64,000 nt of DNA from Dyadobacter sp. CY343 (lineage in GTDB: Bacteria > Bacteroidota > Bacteroidia > Cytophagales > Spirosomataceae): positions 496,001-560,000 of the forward strand of contig NZ_JAJUXK010000001.1 in the NCBI RefSeq assembly GCF_021390335.1, given 5' to 3'. Below, one piece after another: positions 44,902 through 54,976 of this stretch (positions within the stretch are counted from its first letter, which is position 1; each line of letters starts with the position of its first letter). The translations under genes and the position numbers were made by a program. The notes beneath the pieces are model-generated. The model made no database searches. It was not told where the DNA came from and worked only from the letters and a program-made list of their open reading frames with translations.

Positions 44902-47304
44902 ATGCTTCAAAACTATCTCAAAATCTCGCTTCGGAATCTGCTGAAACACAAGGCTTTCAGTATGATCAATATTTCTGGTGTGGCGATCGGGCTTGCCTGC
45001 TTTTTGCTGCTGTCGCTATACGTGAAAGATGAACTGAGTTATGACAGGTTCCACACGAATGCGGAGCGGATTTACAGACTTTCGCGAACTTTCATTTCAA
45101 AAGATGGTACCGAATCGCTTCGGCTGGGACAAGCCGCGCCGCCGTTTGGCCCATTGATCAAACAGGATTTTCAGGAGGTGGAAGAAGTGGTGAGGCTGCT
45201 TGATATAGGTGCGAATCTGAGGTATGGCGAAAAGAATTTTAATGAAGATGATCTCTTCGCAGCCGAGCAGAACATTTTCAAGGTATTCTCTTTTGATGTG
45301 AAGCTGGGAAACCCGCAAACTGCGCTCGTCAACCCATTTTCCATCATGTTTTCCAGACCAATGGCGGAAAAGTATTTTGGAAAAGAAAACCCGCTGGGCA
45401 AGATCATCAGAATGGATAATCAGCTCGATTACACAGTTACCGGCGTTTTTGAACCACTACCTGCACAATCGCATTTTCATCCCCAATTTCTGGTCTCATT
45501 TTCCACTTTGAACGACAGCCGCGTTTATGGCGCGGAAGGTTTGCGGACCAACTGGGGAAACAATTCTTTTTCTACTTTTCTGCTGCTTCCGAAAGGTTAC
45601 GATGCACAAAAGCTGGTTAAAGCATTTCCGGCTTTTCAAAACAAACATATCGATGCAAACGCGTCGAGTTACTCGCGGCTGGACCTGATGAAACTGACCG
45701 ATATTCACCTGCATTCGCACCTGGATTCGGAGCTGGAGGCGAACGGAGATATTCAGTATGTGTACCTGTTTTCGGCCATTGCGATGTTTATCCTGCTCAT
45801 CGCCTGCATTAATTATATGAACCTGGCGACTGCCAAATCTGCAACGCGGGCGAAGGAAGTGGGAATGCGCAAAGTGATCGGCGCGGTGCGTCACCAGCTG
45901 GTGCGGCAGTTTCTGAGCGAATCGATGCTGCTGGTCGTCGTGTCCTTGTTTTTTGCAGTCGTGCTGGTTACGCTTTGTCTGCCGCTTTTGAATGAATTTA
46001 CCCAAAAGCAGCTCTCTTTCAATGCATTGCTTGATCCGGTGTTTCTCTCCATCCTATTGGGAATTACCCTCTTCACCGGGCTGATCGCAGGGAGCTACCC
46101 GGCTTTTTTCATGACTTCCTTTCACCCGCTCAGCGTTTTCAAAGGGAAAGTTTCTTCGGCATTAAAAAATGGAAAACTGCGGCAGGTATTGGTGGTAACA
46201 CAATTCGCGATTGCCGTCGTACTGATCGTGAGCACGACGGTGGTTTATAAGCAAATGCAATATGTGCAAAATTACAAGCTGGGTTATTCCAAAGACCAGG
46301 TGCTGCTGCTGCGGGCCGGCGGAGACTCTGCTGTCAATTATGAAAGCATCCGGCAGCAGCTCAAATCCAACAGCAATATCGTGGAAGTTGGCCGCTCCTC
46401 GCGCATTCCGTCGGGTAGGCTACTCGATTCCTGGGAAGCTTATGTAATGAAAGGAGATTCGCTGGCGCCCGCAGATATCAATATCAAATCGCTGGGTATA
46501 GACGAGGATTTTATCCCTACCTACAAAATTGAAATGGCAGCTGGCCGCAATTTCTCGCGCGATTTTCCTACTGACAAAACGAATGGATTTATCCTCAACG
46601 AAACCGCTGTCAAATTACTGGGCTGGAATAATCCCGCGGACGCGATTGGCGCCAGGTTTGGCTATGGGGAAATCCGCGGCCAGATCGTTGGGGTAACAAA
46701 AGACTATCATTTTGAATCGCTTCACCAGAAAGTGTCGCCGGTGGTAATGTTTGCGCAGCACGGGCGGCTGGGCTGGATGTCAGTGAAAATTTCAGGAGGA
46801 AATCTCAAAAATGCATTGGCGCACGTGGAATCCGTTTGGACCCGCCAGTTTCCGGGAATCCCTTTTTCCTACGAATTCCTCGACCAGCGATTTGGGAACC
46901 TGTATGCCCGCGAGCAAACGCAGCAGCTACTTTTTGGGATATTCGCAGGAATAGCGATTTTCATTTCCTGCCTCGGCTTGCTCGGTCTGTCGATGTTCAT
47001 GGCCGAGATCCGTACCAAAGAAATTGGCGTGCGTAAAGTATTGGGCGCTTCGGTAACAAGCCTTGTCATCATGCTTTCCAACGATTTTCTCAAACTGGTA
47101 ATAATTGCAATCCTGATCGCATCACCGATTGCCTGGTACGCGATGACCAACTGGTTGCAGGAATTCGCTTATCATACCAGTGTCAATATCGGCGTATTTA
47201 TCTTCGCCGGCGTAGTCTCAATTGCAATCGCGTTGTTCACGGTGAGTTTCCAAAGTGTCAGGGCGGCACTGATGAATCCTGTGAAGTCTTTGAAGAGTGA
47301 GTAG
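44902..47304 (+). CDS. ABC transporter permease 8 (two FtsX domains)
   Basis: 800 residues from MLQNYLKISLRNLLKHKAFS at 44902; the in-frame extension to 44830 translates the pyrimidine array into a Pro/Ser/Phe string and is rejected. Cores: CINYMNLATAKSATRAKEVGMRKVIGAVR and CLGLLGLSMFMAEIRTKEIG. It is similar to permease 1 in the LGYSKDQVL segment. It ends NPVKSLKSE. Confidence 0.9.
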   Translation: MLQNYLKISLRNLLKHKAFSMINISGVAIGLACFLLLSLYVKDELSYDRFHTNAERIYRLSRTFISKDGTESLRLGQAAPPFGPLIKQDFQEVEEVVRLLDIGANLRYGEKNFNEDDLFAAEQNIFKVFSFDVKLGNPQTALVNPFSIMFSRPMAEKYFGKENPLGKIIRMDNQLDYTVTGVFEPLPAQSHFHPQFLVSFSTLNDSRVYGAEGLRTNWGNNSFSTFLLLPKGYDAQKLVKAFPAFQNKHIDANASSYSRLDLMKLTDIHLHSHLDSELEANGDIQYVYLFSAIAMFILLIACINYMNLATAKSATRAKEVGMRKVIGAVRHQLVRQFLSESMLLVVVSLFFAVVLVTLCLPLLNEFTQKQLSFNALLDPVFLSILLGITLFTGLIAGSYPAFFMTSFHPLSVFKGKVSSALKNGKLRQVLVVTQFAIAVVLIVSTTVVYKQMQYVQNYKLGYSKDQVLLLRAGGDSAVNYESIRQQLKSNSNIVEVGRSSRIPSGRLLDSWEAYVMKGDSLAPADINIKSLGIDEDFIPTYKIEMAAGRNFSRDFPTDKTNGFILNETAVKLLGWNNPADAIGARFGYGEIRGQIVGVTKDYHFESLHQKVSPVVMFAQHGRLGWMSVKISGGNLKNALAHVESVWTRQFPGIPFSYEFLDQRFGNLYAREQTQQLLFGIFAGIAIFISCLGLLGLSMFMAEIRTKEIGVRKVLGASVTSLVIMLSNDFLKLVIIAILIASPIAWYAMTNWLQEFAYHTSVNIGVFIFAGVVSIAIALFTVSFQSVRAALMNPVKSLKSE

Positions 47305-47452
47305 AAAGGCAGGAAAGGGCGGCCCGCGTAGGGAGGATGGAGGAACGGAGGAAAGGGCGGCCCGCGTAGGGAGACAGTCTTTATAAATAGTAGTCTTTAA
47401 AACTAAATGCTAAAAGCCGATAGCTAACAGCCAATAGCCAACAGCCAACAAC
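47305..47452 (+). repeat. Compound array between permeases 8 and 9
   Basis: Purine units containing two copies of the 16-base core GGCGGCCCGCGTAGGG (within 47317-47333 and 47355-47371) are followed, after about 40 bp, by six 7-bp units from 47411 to 47452: TAAAAGC, CGATAGC, TAACAGC, CAATAGC, CAACAGC, CAACAAC. The heptamer part ends three bases before the ATG of permease 9. Confidence 0.85.
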
Positions 47453-47455
47453 ACT

Positions 47456-49840
47456 ATGCTTCTAAATTATCTCAAAATCGCGTTTCGAAATCTTGCTAAA
47501 AATAAAACCTATTCGGCGATTAACATTGTCGGGCTTGGGATGGGAATGGCGGTGTCGATCTTGATATTGCTGTTTGTAATGCATGAGTTTAGCTATGATA
47601 AATTTCATGAAAGGCACGAGCGGATTTATCGGATTTTGGGCAGGATAAAGATGGGTGAGAGTAGTTTTCAAATGACATCGTTTTCTCCCAAATTCGGACC
47701 TTCTCTGAAAGAATCAGCTCCTGAAATAGAAGAATATGTCAGAGTATTACCATCTTTCAATAAGGTTATTATCAGAAATCCGGAAAAAGGTACTGAATCA
47801 TTTTATGAAGCTAATTTCATATTTGCCGATCCTTCCTTTCTTAAAGTATTCTCATTTAAACTAAAAAACGGAAATCCCGACAAGGTTCTCGACGATCCGA
47901 ATAAAGTAATCATCTCTGAACGCATTTCGGAAAAATACTTTGGGAATGCCGATCCGGTTGGTAAAGTATTGATGTACGAAAGCAAGCACCTGATGCAGGT
48001 TGCTGGTGTTATTGAAAATCCCCCGTCTAATTCTACGATTCAATACGATTTTATAGTTCCTGTTTCCGCCTATCCACGCCTTAATGAAAAGGTGCCGGCA
48101 GATTGGGAGAAATCGGATGGCGGAAACTTCACTACTTATCTGCTGATCGATTCGCTGGGCTCGGCGGAAAAGCTGGAAAAAACACAGCTTAGTAACCTGA
48201 AATATGCTCGGGGAGAAGTGGACGGAACAATTTCCTATCATCTCGACAAGCTAAGCTCCATCCATTTAGGTAATAATTTCCAGGAAACCGGGAACACTGG
48301 TTTGATCTCGATTTTTGCATTGGTGGCTGTATTGATCCTTTGTCTGGCGCTATTCAATTACATGAGCCTTACTACGGCAGGCGCTACCTTGCGGGCAAAA
48401 GAAGTGGGTGTTCGTAAGATAATCGGATCTGGTAGATTGGGCTTGATAAAACAATTTTATACGGAATCGGCTCTTATAACAATTGCCGCATTTGCATTGT
48501 CATTTATACTGGTATTGCTGCTTAAACAACCGTTTTACGATCTGCTGAATTTGCAGATAGACGATTCGTTTTTGTTCTCGCCTATTTTCGTCATAATACT
48601 GATGATTTTACTCCTTTTCACAATTATTGTAACCGGAAGCTATCCCTCACTTGTGCTTTCCGGATTTGTTCCGATTGAAGTATTAAAGGGAAAATTTACA
48701 GCTGGCCAGAAGGGTGTTTCTGTAAGAAAGGTGTTGATGGTATTTCAATTTGCAGTCTCCATATCACTGATCATATGCAGCTTGGTTGTAAAAAATCAAT
48801 TGTCTTTTATGCAAAGCAAAAAATTAGGGCTGTATAAAGATCAGATATTAAATATCCCATTAACGAAAACAGCGGCAAATGGCTTTCACGCGCTAAAAAA
48901 CCAGATCATCGAACAATCCGGCGTAGAGAATGTAGCTGTTTCTGACGTGGGACTTTTTAAATCTTATAATATGCGTTTTGTCAAACATCAGACCAGTAAG
49001 GATGATATTAGTCTCGTTCAAATGACGGTTGATAAAAACTTTGTAAAAACACTAAGTCTGGAATGGAAGATTAAGCCGAATAAGGGAACTTATGAAAATC
49101 ACAAGTATGTACTACTTAACGAAACAGCTGTTAAAGAGTTGGGTATTAAAGGTAACCCGATAGGTCAGAAGATTGATGAGAGCAATGAAATTGGAGGAGT
49201 AATACGAGACTTCAATTTTTCTTCCGTCAAAGATGGCGTTAGAGGGATTGGTTTATTTGTGGTAAATGATACTACTAATCTATTGAAGTTACCGCACGCA
49301 AAAGCCATGCTTTACGTGCGCCTCAATCCCAACTCAAATACCCAAAGCAACGTCGAAGCAATTGGCAAAATCTTCAAAAAATACGAATCACAAAAACCTT
49401 TTGAATACTACTTTCTCGACGACGCTTTTAATGAAACTTTCAAAACTGAAATGCGTATGTCCGGGATGTTCTCGGCGTTTACCGCAGTTGCGATTTTCAT
49501 TGCGTGCATGGGACTTTTTGGATTGGTAACATTCACTGCCGAGACGCGGACCAAGGAAATCGGGATCCGTAAAGTACTCGGCGCGTCGGTTGCGGGAATC
49601 GTCTCATTGCTCTCTAAGGATTTTCTCAAACTGATCCTGCTTTCCATTCTCCTATCACTCCCTATTGCTTATTATTTTATGGAAAAATGGTTGCAGGATT
49701 TCGCCTATCGCATTCAAATCCCAATCTGGATTTACGCGACAGCCAGTGTTGCCGCTATTGTTATCACACTTATCACTATCAGTTTCCAGAGTATCAGAGC
49801 CGCATTGATGAATCCGCTGAAATCGTTGAGGAGTGAGTGA
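47456..49840 (+). CDS. ABC transporter permease 9 (two FtsX domains)
   Basis: 794 residues, start MLLNYLKIAFRNLAKNKTYS. The cores are FNYMSLTTAGATLRAKEVGVRKIIGSGR, which has lost the usual Asn-Leu-Ala-Thr-Ala-Arg motif, and CMGLFGLVTFTAETRTKEIG. It ends NPLKSLRSE. The coding sequence is clearly richer in A and T than its neighbours (Ile ATA, Lys AAA, Leu TTA codons are frequent), so it may have a different history from the other copies. Confidence 0.9.
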   Translation: MLLNYLKIAFRNLAKNKTYSAINIVGLGMGMAVSILILLFVMHEFSYDKFHERHERIYRILGRIKMGESSFQMTSFSPKFGPSLKESAPEIEEYVRVLPSFNKVIIRNPEKGTESFYEANFIFADPSFLKVFSFKLKNGNPDKVLDDPNKVIISERISEKYFGNADPVGKVLMYESKHLMQVAGVIENPPSNSTIQYDFIVPVSAYPRLNEKVPADWEKSDGGNFTTYLLIDSLGSAEKLEKTQLSNLKYARGEVDGTISYHLDKLSSIHLGNNFQETGNTGLISIFALVAVLILCLALFNYMSLTTAGATLRAKEVGVRKIIGSGRLGLIKQFYTESALITIAAFALSFILVLLLKQPFYDLLNLQIDDSFLFSPIFVIILMILLLFTIIVTGSYPSLVLSGFVPIEVLKGKFTAGQKGVSVRKVLMVFQFAVSISLIICSLVVKNQLSFMQSKKLGLYKDQILNIPLTKTAANGFHALKNQIIEQSGVENVAVSDVGLFKSYNMRFVKHQTSKDDISLVQMTVDKNFVKTLSLEWKIKPNKGTYENHKYVLLNETAVKELGIKGNPIGQKIDESNEIGGVIRDFNFSSVKDGVRGIGLFVVNDTTNLLKLPHAKAMLYVRLNPNSNTQSNVEAIGKIFKKYESQKPFEYYFLDDAFNETFKTEMRMSGMFSAFTAVAIFIACMGLFGLVTFTAETRTKEIGIRKVLGASVAGIVSLLSKDFLKLILLSILLSLPIAYYFMEKWLQDFAYRIQIPIWIYATASVAAIVITLITISFQSIRAALMNPLKSLRSE

Positions 49841-49960
49841 AAGGGGGAGGAAGGAGGAAGGAGGAAGGGAGGAAGGGCGGCCCGCGTAGGGAGGAAGGGT
49901 TAATTAAATAGTAACATTTTAGAACTAATAGCCAAAAGCTAATGGCTAATAGCCAAAAAA
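49841..49960 (+). repeat. Compound array between permeases 9 and 10
   Basis: A purine array with one GGCGGCCCGCGTAGGG core (49876-49891) occupies 49841-49899, starting right after the stop. A heptamer array (TAATAGC, CAAAAGC, TAATGGC, TAATAGC, CAAAAAA) follows at 49926-49960 and ends four bases before the ATG of permease 10. Confidence 0.83.
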
Positions 49961-49964
49961 CACC

Positions 49965-52397
49965 ATGCTCACAACCCATTTAAAAATCGCTTTGCGCACT
50001 TTGTTGCGGTACCGGAATTATACGATCCTGAATGTGATGGGTCTTTCGATCGGGGTGGCGGCTTGTTTGCTGCTGTATGTTGTATATAATTATGAATCTG
50101 GTTTCGACCGGTTTCATGCCAAGCAGGACCGGATTTACCGGATCGTGCGGCAAACGCAATACCCTGGCGGACAGATCGATTACACGCCTGGTAACCCGCT
50201 TCCTTTTGCGCCTGCATTGAAAGTGGACCTGCCGCAGCTCGAAGAGATCGTTTCCGTATACGGTACCATGGATGCACAGGTGACGGTTTTGGGTAAAAAT
50301 GCGAACAATCAATCCGCCGATAAGAAATTCAGGGAAGAGGACGATGGGCTGATGACCGAGCCCGCATTCTTCGAACTCTTAGATTTTCCGTGGCTCACCG
50401 GTACCAAAGCAGTTTTGAAAGATCCTAATGTAGTAGTTCTCTCGCAACGCAGGGCGGAAAAGTATTTTGGAAGCTGGGAAAATGCAGTGGGTCAGTATTT
50501 GAAGATTAATAACAAAACCGTAGTGAAAGTGGGCGGAATTATTGCCAATCCTCCTATTAATACTGATTTTCCGGTCGATATGGTCGCTTCCTATGAAACC
50601 AAGCGGCAGCATCCTTTGCTTTTCGGGTTTGGGGATTTTGAAAACTGGGGCTCAACCAGCAGCAATGACCAGCTTTTTGTGCTGTTGCCAGAGAATATGA
50701 CCGTTGAAACTGTCGACAAGCTGCTCGCCAGGTTTGCCAGCAAGCATTACAATAATAAGGATGATAAAAAGAAGATTTCCCTCTTCCTGAGCCCGCTGGC
50801 TGACCTGCATCACGACAGTCGTTTTAATAACTTTTCGGCACATCAAACCAGCCGGACCGTATTGTGGACGCTCGGTGTGATCGGCGTACTGATCATTTTT
50901 ATGGCCTGCGTCAACTTTGTCAATCTCGCGACCGTGCAATCTGCGCGCCGCTCGATGGAAGTAGGCGTGCGGAAAGTGCTGGGCAGCAGCCGGCGCGAAT
51001 TGATCAGGCAGTTTTTTAGCGAAACGATCCTGATCGTCAGTTTTTCGGTGGTCCTGGGCGCTGTGATCGCAATGCTGTGTATCCCGCTTCTTGGCAAAAT
51101 ATCACAGGTACCCGCCGAGCTGCCGGTTATTTCTAACCCTCAAATATGGCTGTTTATAATTGGTATCACACTGTTGATCAGCCTAATAGCGGGATCTTAC
51201 CCGGCGCTAATTATGTCTGGCTTCAAGCCGATCGAGGCGATTAAAAGTAAGGTGACAACCCGCTCGCTGACTGGGATTTCGTTGCAAAAAGCATTGATCA
51301 TCATTCAGTTTGGCGTGTCGCAGATATTGGTAGTAGGCACGATTGTGACGATTACGCAGATGAATTTCGTGCAAAGTCTCGACCTGGGTTTTGTCAAAGA
51401 AAGTGTTTACACGCTGGTTTTGGACGATTCTTATGCGAGTCGGAATCAGGCATTTAAGAATGAATTATTACAAAACCCGGAAATAGAATCTGTCAGTTTC
51501 GCGTCTGATGTGCCTTCATCTGACGATAAATGGTCTGGCAACTTCGCATTCGATAACCGCGGCAAAGACGAAGAATTCCAGTTGTTCCAGAAATTCGCCG
51601 ATGAAGACTATCTTGAAACTTACGGTATACAACTTATAGCGGGTACCGGATTCCGTGCAGGCGACTCCACCAAATCCTGCGTGGTGAACGAAACATTGCT
51701 CCGAAAACTGGGAATCCGCGACGCTAATGCAGTAATCGGAAAAAATATCAGAACGGGCGGCAGCGACTGGCGGCCGATCGTGGGTGTTGTGAAAGATTTC
51801 AAGTCTAGCTCCGCGCGCGAGGCATTGCAGCCGATCGTGATCATGCCGATGAAAGAGTTTTACTGGCAGGGCGGGATCAAAATTCGCACCCAGAACCTGT
51901 CAAAAGCAGTAAGTTATATTGAAAAGGCGCATGCAAAGATATTTCCCGAGGTAGCATTTCAGGGGAAGTTCTTTGACGAAACGATCGAGGATTTTTACAA
52001 ACAGGAAAAACAAATGAGCCGGCTGTACCAGATCTTCGCCGCGTTATCCATTTTCATCGCTTGCCTCGGATTGTTCGGCCTCGCCACTTTCATGGCGCAG
52101 CAGCGGATGAAAGAGATCGGCGTACGAAAAGTGCTCGGCGCGTCGGTTGGCAGCATTATAGGATTATTGTCCAAAGACTTTCTAACACTGGTTTTCATCG
52201 CCATCGTGGTCGGCTCGCCGGTCGCCTGGTATTTCATGAATAAGTGGCTGCAAAACTTTGAGTACAAGATCGGTATCAGTTGGTGGATGTTCGCCGCCGG
52301 CGCTGTACTGGCGATCATCATCGCATTTATCACAGTCAGTTTCCAGAGTATCAAAGCAGCGTTGATGAATCCGGTCAGGGCTTTGAAATCGGAGTAG
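49965..52397 (+). CDS. ABC transporter permease 10 (two FtsX domains)
   Basis: 810 residues, start MLTTHLKIALRTLLRYRNYT. The periplasmic domain contains YTPGNPLPFAPALKVDLPQL, like permease 5. Cores: CVNFVNLATVQSARRSMEVGVRKVLGSSR and CLGLFGLATFMAQQRMKEIG; the pore motif is GSYPALIMSGFKP. It ends NPVRALKSE. The stop codon is followed directly by a purine array. Confidence 0.9.
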   Translation: MLTTHLKIALRTLLRYRNYTILNVMGLSIGVAACLLLYVVYNYESGFDRFHAKQDRIYRIVRQTQYPGGQIDYTPGNPLPFAPALKVDLPQLEEIVSVYGTMDAQVTVLGKNANNQSADKKFREEDDGLMTEPAFFELLDFPWLTGTKAVLKDPNVVVLSQRRAEKYFGSWENAVGQYLKINNKTVVKVGGIIANPPINTDFPVDMVASYETKRQHPLLFGFGDFENWGSTSSNDQLFVLLPENMTVETVDKLLARFASKHYNNKDDKKKISLFLSPLADLHHDSRFNNFSAHQTSRTVLWTLGVIGVLIIFMACVNFVNLATVQSARRSMEVGVRKVLGSSRRELIRQFFSETILIVSFSVVLGAVIAMLCIPLLGKISQVPAELPVISNPQIWLFIIGITLLISLIAGSYPALIMSGFKPIEAIKSKVTTRSLTGISLQKALIIIQFGVSQILVVGTIVTITQMNFVQSLDLGFVKESVYTLVLDDSYASRNQAFKNELLQNPEIESVSFASDVPSSDDKWSGNFAFDNRGKDEEFQLFQKFADEDYLETYGIQLIAGTGFRAGDSTKSCVVNETLLRKLGIRDANAVIGKNIRTGGSDWRPIVGVVKDFKSSSAREALQPIVIMPMKEFYWQGGIKIRTQNLSKAVSYIEKAHAKIFPEVAFQGKFFDETIEDFYKQEKQMSRLYQIFAALSIFIACLGLFGLATFMAQQRMKEIGVRKVLGASVGSIIGLLSKDFLTLVFIAIVVGSPVAWYFMNKWLQNFEYKIGISWWMFAAGAVLAIIIAFITVSFQSIKAALMNPVRALKSE

Positions 52398-52498
52398 GGG
52401 CGGCCCGCGTAGGGGGGAGGGGGGAGGAAAGGGAGGAAGGCGGCCCGCGTAGGGAGGAAGGAGGAAGGAGGAAGGAGGAAGGGAGGAAGGAGGGAGGT
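52398..52498 (+). repeat. Purine array with two GC-rich cores between permeases 10 and 11
   Basis: It begins directly after the stop codon of permease 10. Two copies of GGCGGCCCGCGTAGGG (within 52398-52414 and at 52439-52454) are embedded in GGAGGAAG-like units, the last being five or more 7-bp GGAGGAA repeats. No inverted partner or heptamer array is seen before permease 11. Confidence 0.83.
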
Positions 52499-52554
52499 TT
52501 TGCGATAGGGGGCTAGTCGAGCTGATCTTAGATATTAATATTAATACTTAAAAT

Positions 52555-54930
52555 ATGATCCGGAACTACTTTAAAATCGCATGGCGGAATTTCCTTCGGA
52601 ATAAGGCATTTTCGGCTATTAATGTGCTTGGACTTGCTTTTGGCATGGCGGCCAGTTTGCTTATTTTCCTTTGGATCAGCGATGAATGGAGCATTGGAAG
52701 AGGGTATCAAAATGCATCACGCATTTACAGGGTGATGGAGCGAGAGTTCACCGACGGGAAGGTGGTGGCTGATGATGATACGCCGGGAATCCTGGCTGAC
52801 GAACTCAAAAGACAGTTTCCCGAGGTATTATATGCCGCAGGACTTTCCTGGCAGGAGGGGCATTTGCTGAGCCTGAACGAAAAGTCAGAACGTTTTAACG
52901 GTTGTTTTGCAGGGAGCGACTGGTTCCATATTTACAGTGTGCCTCTCCTTGCCGGCACGCCGAAAACTGCATTGAGCGCGCCGGGAAGCCTATCTATTTC
53001 CCGAAAAGTGGCTGAGCATTACTTCGGTACGCCGGCTGCCGCACTTGGAAAATCCATTCAATTTGATAATTCAAAAAACTACCAGGTTACTGCGGTTTTC
53101 GAAAACCTGCCGGCCAGTTCTTCCGACCAATACGATTTCCTGTTAAGCTGGGACCAATTTATTGCGCGCGAACCCTGGCTGAAAGAGTGGACCAATGCGG
53201 GGCCGAAAACGAGATTAATGTTGCGTGAGGAATCAGACAGATCAGTGGTGGATGCGGGCCTCAAATGGTTTCTGAAAGGCAGGAATACTGATTTTGGTAA
53301 AACATTTCATATTAATCTCTTCCTTCAACCCGAAACCGAGGCTTACCTCTATTCGAACTTCAAAGACGGATACCTGCACGGTGGCCGGATCGATCACGTG
53401 AGGTTGCTTGCTGTTGTGGCCGGTTTTCTGCTGCTGATCGCCGTAATTAATTTTATGAACCTGGCAACCGCAAGGGCGGGCCGCAGGGCACGGGAAGTGG
53501 GCGTGCGTAAAGTAGTAGGCGCCGGGCGACCTTCGCTGATCGGCCAGTTTATGGGAGAAGCAATGCTGCTCACCTGCCTCGCCATGCTGCTCGCTATTTT
53601 GACGATCATTCTTGTACTCCCGTCATTTAATCAATTAACAGACAAAGCATTGGTATTGCCTTTTAAACAGTCTTATTTCTGGGCGATTTTAGTGGTAATG
53701 CTTCTTTTTACAGGCATTCTGGCGGGCAGTTATCCGGCATTATTTCTATCTGCTCTCAACCCGCTCAAAACGCTTAAAGGTATGTTGGCTGTACCCGGGA
53801 GCAGCTCCGGTGCGCATTTGTTCCGGCGTGGGTTGGTTGTATTCCAGTTTGTAATGTCTATGTTACTCATAGTCAGTACGACGATCGTGTACCAGCAGCT
53901 GGAATTTATCCGGAATAAAAATCTGGGATATAATCGTGAAAACCTGATCATTCTTGCGTCAGACGGCGAGCTTCCGAAAAATTACCAGACGTTTAAGCAG
54001 GAATTATTGAAAACGACGGGTATCCAGTCTGTTACGAATATGTATACCAATCCGGTAGGCAATGGAAATACGACCGAAGGTATTAAGTGGCCTGGCAAGG
54101 ATCCGCAGGCGGCAATATCATTCAATAATACGGCGGCAGGCTATGATTTTGCGGAAACTATGAAAGTGAAGTTGATCGATGGCCGCGACTTTTCTCCCGA
54201 GTTTGCTTCTGATTCAAGTAATTACCTCATTAATCAAGCCGCTGCGAAAAGGATCGGGTACAAGAATCCGGTTGGACAGCCGCTGACGATGTGGGACAGG
54301 CCCGGCAAGATCGTGGGGTTGTTGCAGGATTTTCACTTCAATTCCCTGCACGAACCTATCCGCCCGTTGATTATCCGGCTCGCCCCCGGGCCCTATGGCA
54401 ATATCCTGATCCGCACCGAGCCGGGGCAGACAGCCCAGGCGCTGGCAAGCTTGGAGCGGCTTTACAAAAAGATCAATCCGAATTTCCCCTTCAAATACAG
54501 TTTTGTTGATAGCGATTATGAGTACGTGTATAGGAGCGAAAACATCGTAGGAAAGCTCTCAACGATATTTTCCGGCCTTGCGATATTTATTGCTTGTCTT
54601 GGTCTTTTCGGTCTGGCGGCATTCACGGCCGAGCAGCGGATCAAGGAAATTGGGGTCCGCAAAGTGCTGGGTGCCTCAGTAGCCAGTATTGTTGCATTGC
54701 TTTCGGGTGATTTCCTCAAACTGGTTTGTGCCGCTATCCTGATCGCTACGCCTGTTTCATGGTTTGTGATGAATGAATGGCTGACTACTTATGCCTACAA
54801 GATCGAGATCGGATGGTGGGTATTTGCGCTGGCGGGCATGCTTTCGCTGGGTATTGCGCTCTTCACGATCAGCTTTCAGAGTATTAAGGCGGCATTGATG
54901 GACCCGGTGAAAAGCCTTAAAAGTGAATGA
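52555..54930 (+). CDS. ABC transporter permease 11 (two FtsX domains)
   Basis: 791 residues, start MIRNYFKIAWRNFLRNKAFS. Cores: VINFMNLATARAGRRAREVGVRKVVGAGR and CLGLFGLAAFTAEQRIKEIG, with GSYPALFLSALNP in between. It ends DPVKSLKSE. It is closest in layout to permease 6. A 46-bp spacer leads to permease 12 without any repeat array. Confidence 0.9.
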   Translation: MIRNYFKIAWRNFLRNKAFSAINVLGLAFGMAASLLIFLWISDEWSIGRGYQNASRIYRVMEREFTDGKVVADDDTPGILADELKRQFPEVLYAAGLSWQEGHLLSLNEKSERFNGCFAGSDWFHIYSVPLLAGTPKTALSAPGSLSISRKVAEHYFGTPAAALGKSIQFDNSKNYQVTAVFENLPASSSDQYDFLLSWDQFIAREPWLKEWTNAGPKTRLMLREESDRSVVDAGLKWFLKGRNTDFGKTFHINLFLQPETEAYLYSNFKDGYLHGGRIDHVRLLAVVAGFLLLIAVINFMNLATARAGRRAREVGVRKVVGAGRPSLIGQFMGEAMLLTCLAMLLAILTIILVLPSFNQLTDKALVLPFKQSYFWAILVVMLLFTGILAGSYPALFLSALNPLKTLKGMLAVPGSSSGAHLFRRGLVVFQFVMSMLLIVSTTIVYQQLEFIRNKNLGYNRENLIILASDGELPKNYQTFKQELLKTTGIQSVTNMYTNPVGNGNTTEGIKWPGKDPQAAISFNNTAAGYDFAETMKVKLIDGRDFSPEFASDSSNYLINQAAAKRIGYKNPVGQPLTMWDRPGKIVGLLQDFHFNSLHEPIRPLIIRLAPGPYGNILIRTEPGQTAQALASLERLYKKINPNFPFKYSFVDSDYEYVYRSENIVGKLSTIFSGLAIFIACLGLFGLAAFTAEQRIKEIGVRKVLGASVASIVALLSGDFLKLVCAAILIATPVSWFVMNEWLTTYAYKIEIGWWVFALAGMLSLGIALFTISFQSIKAALMDPVKSLKSE

Positions 54931-54976
54931 CGAAAATTTCAATCATTATTGATTTAGTAAGCTGATAAGCAGCAAT

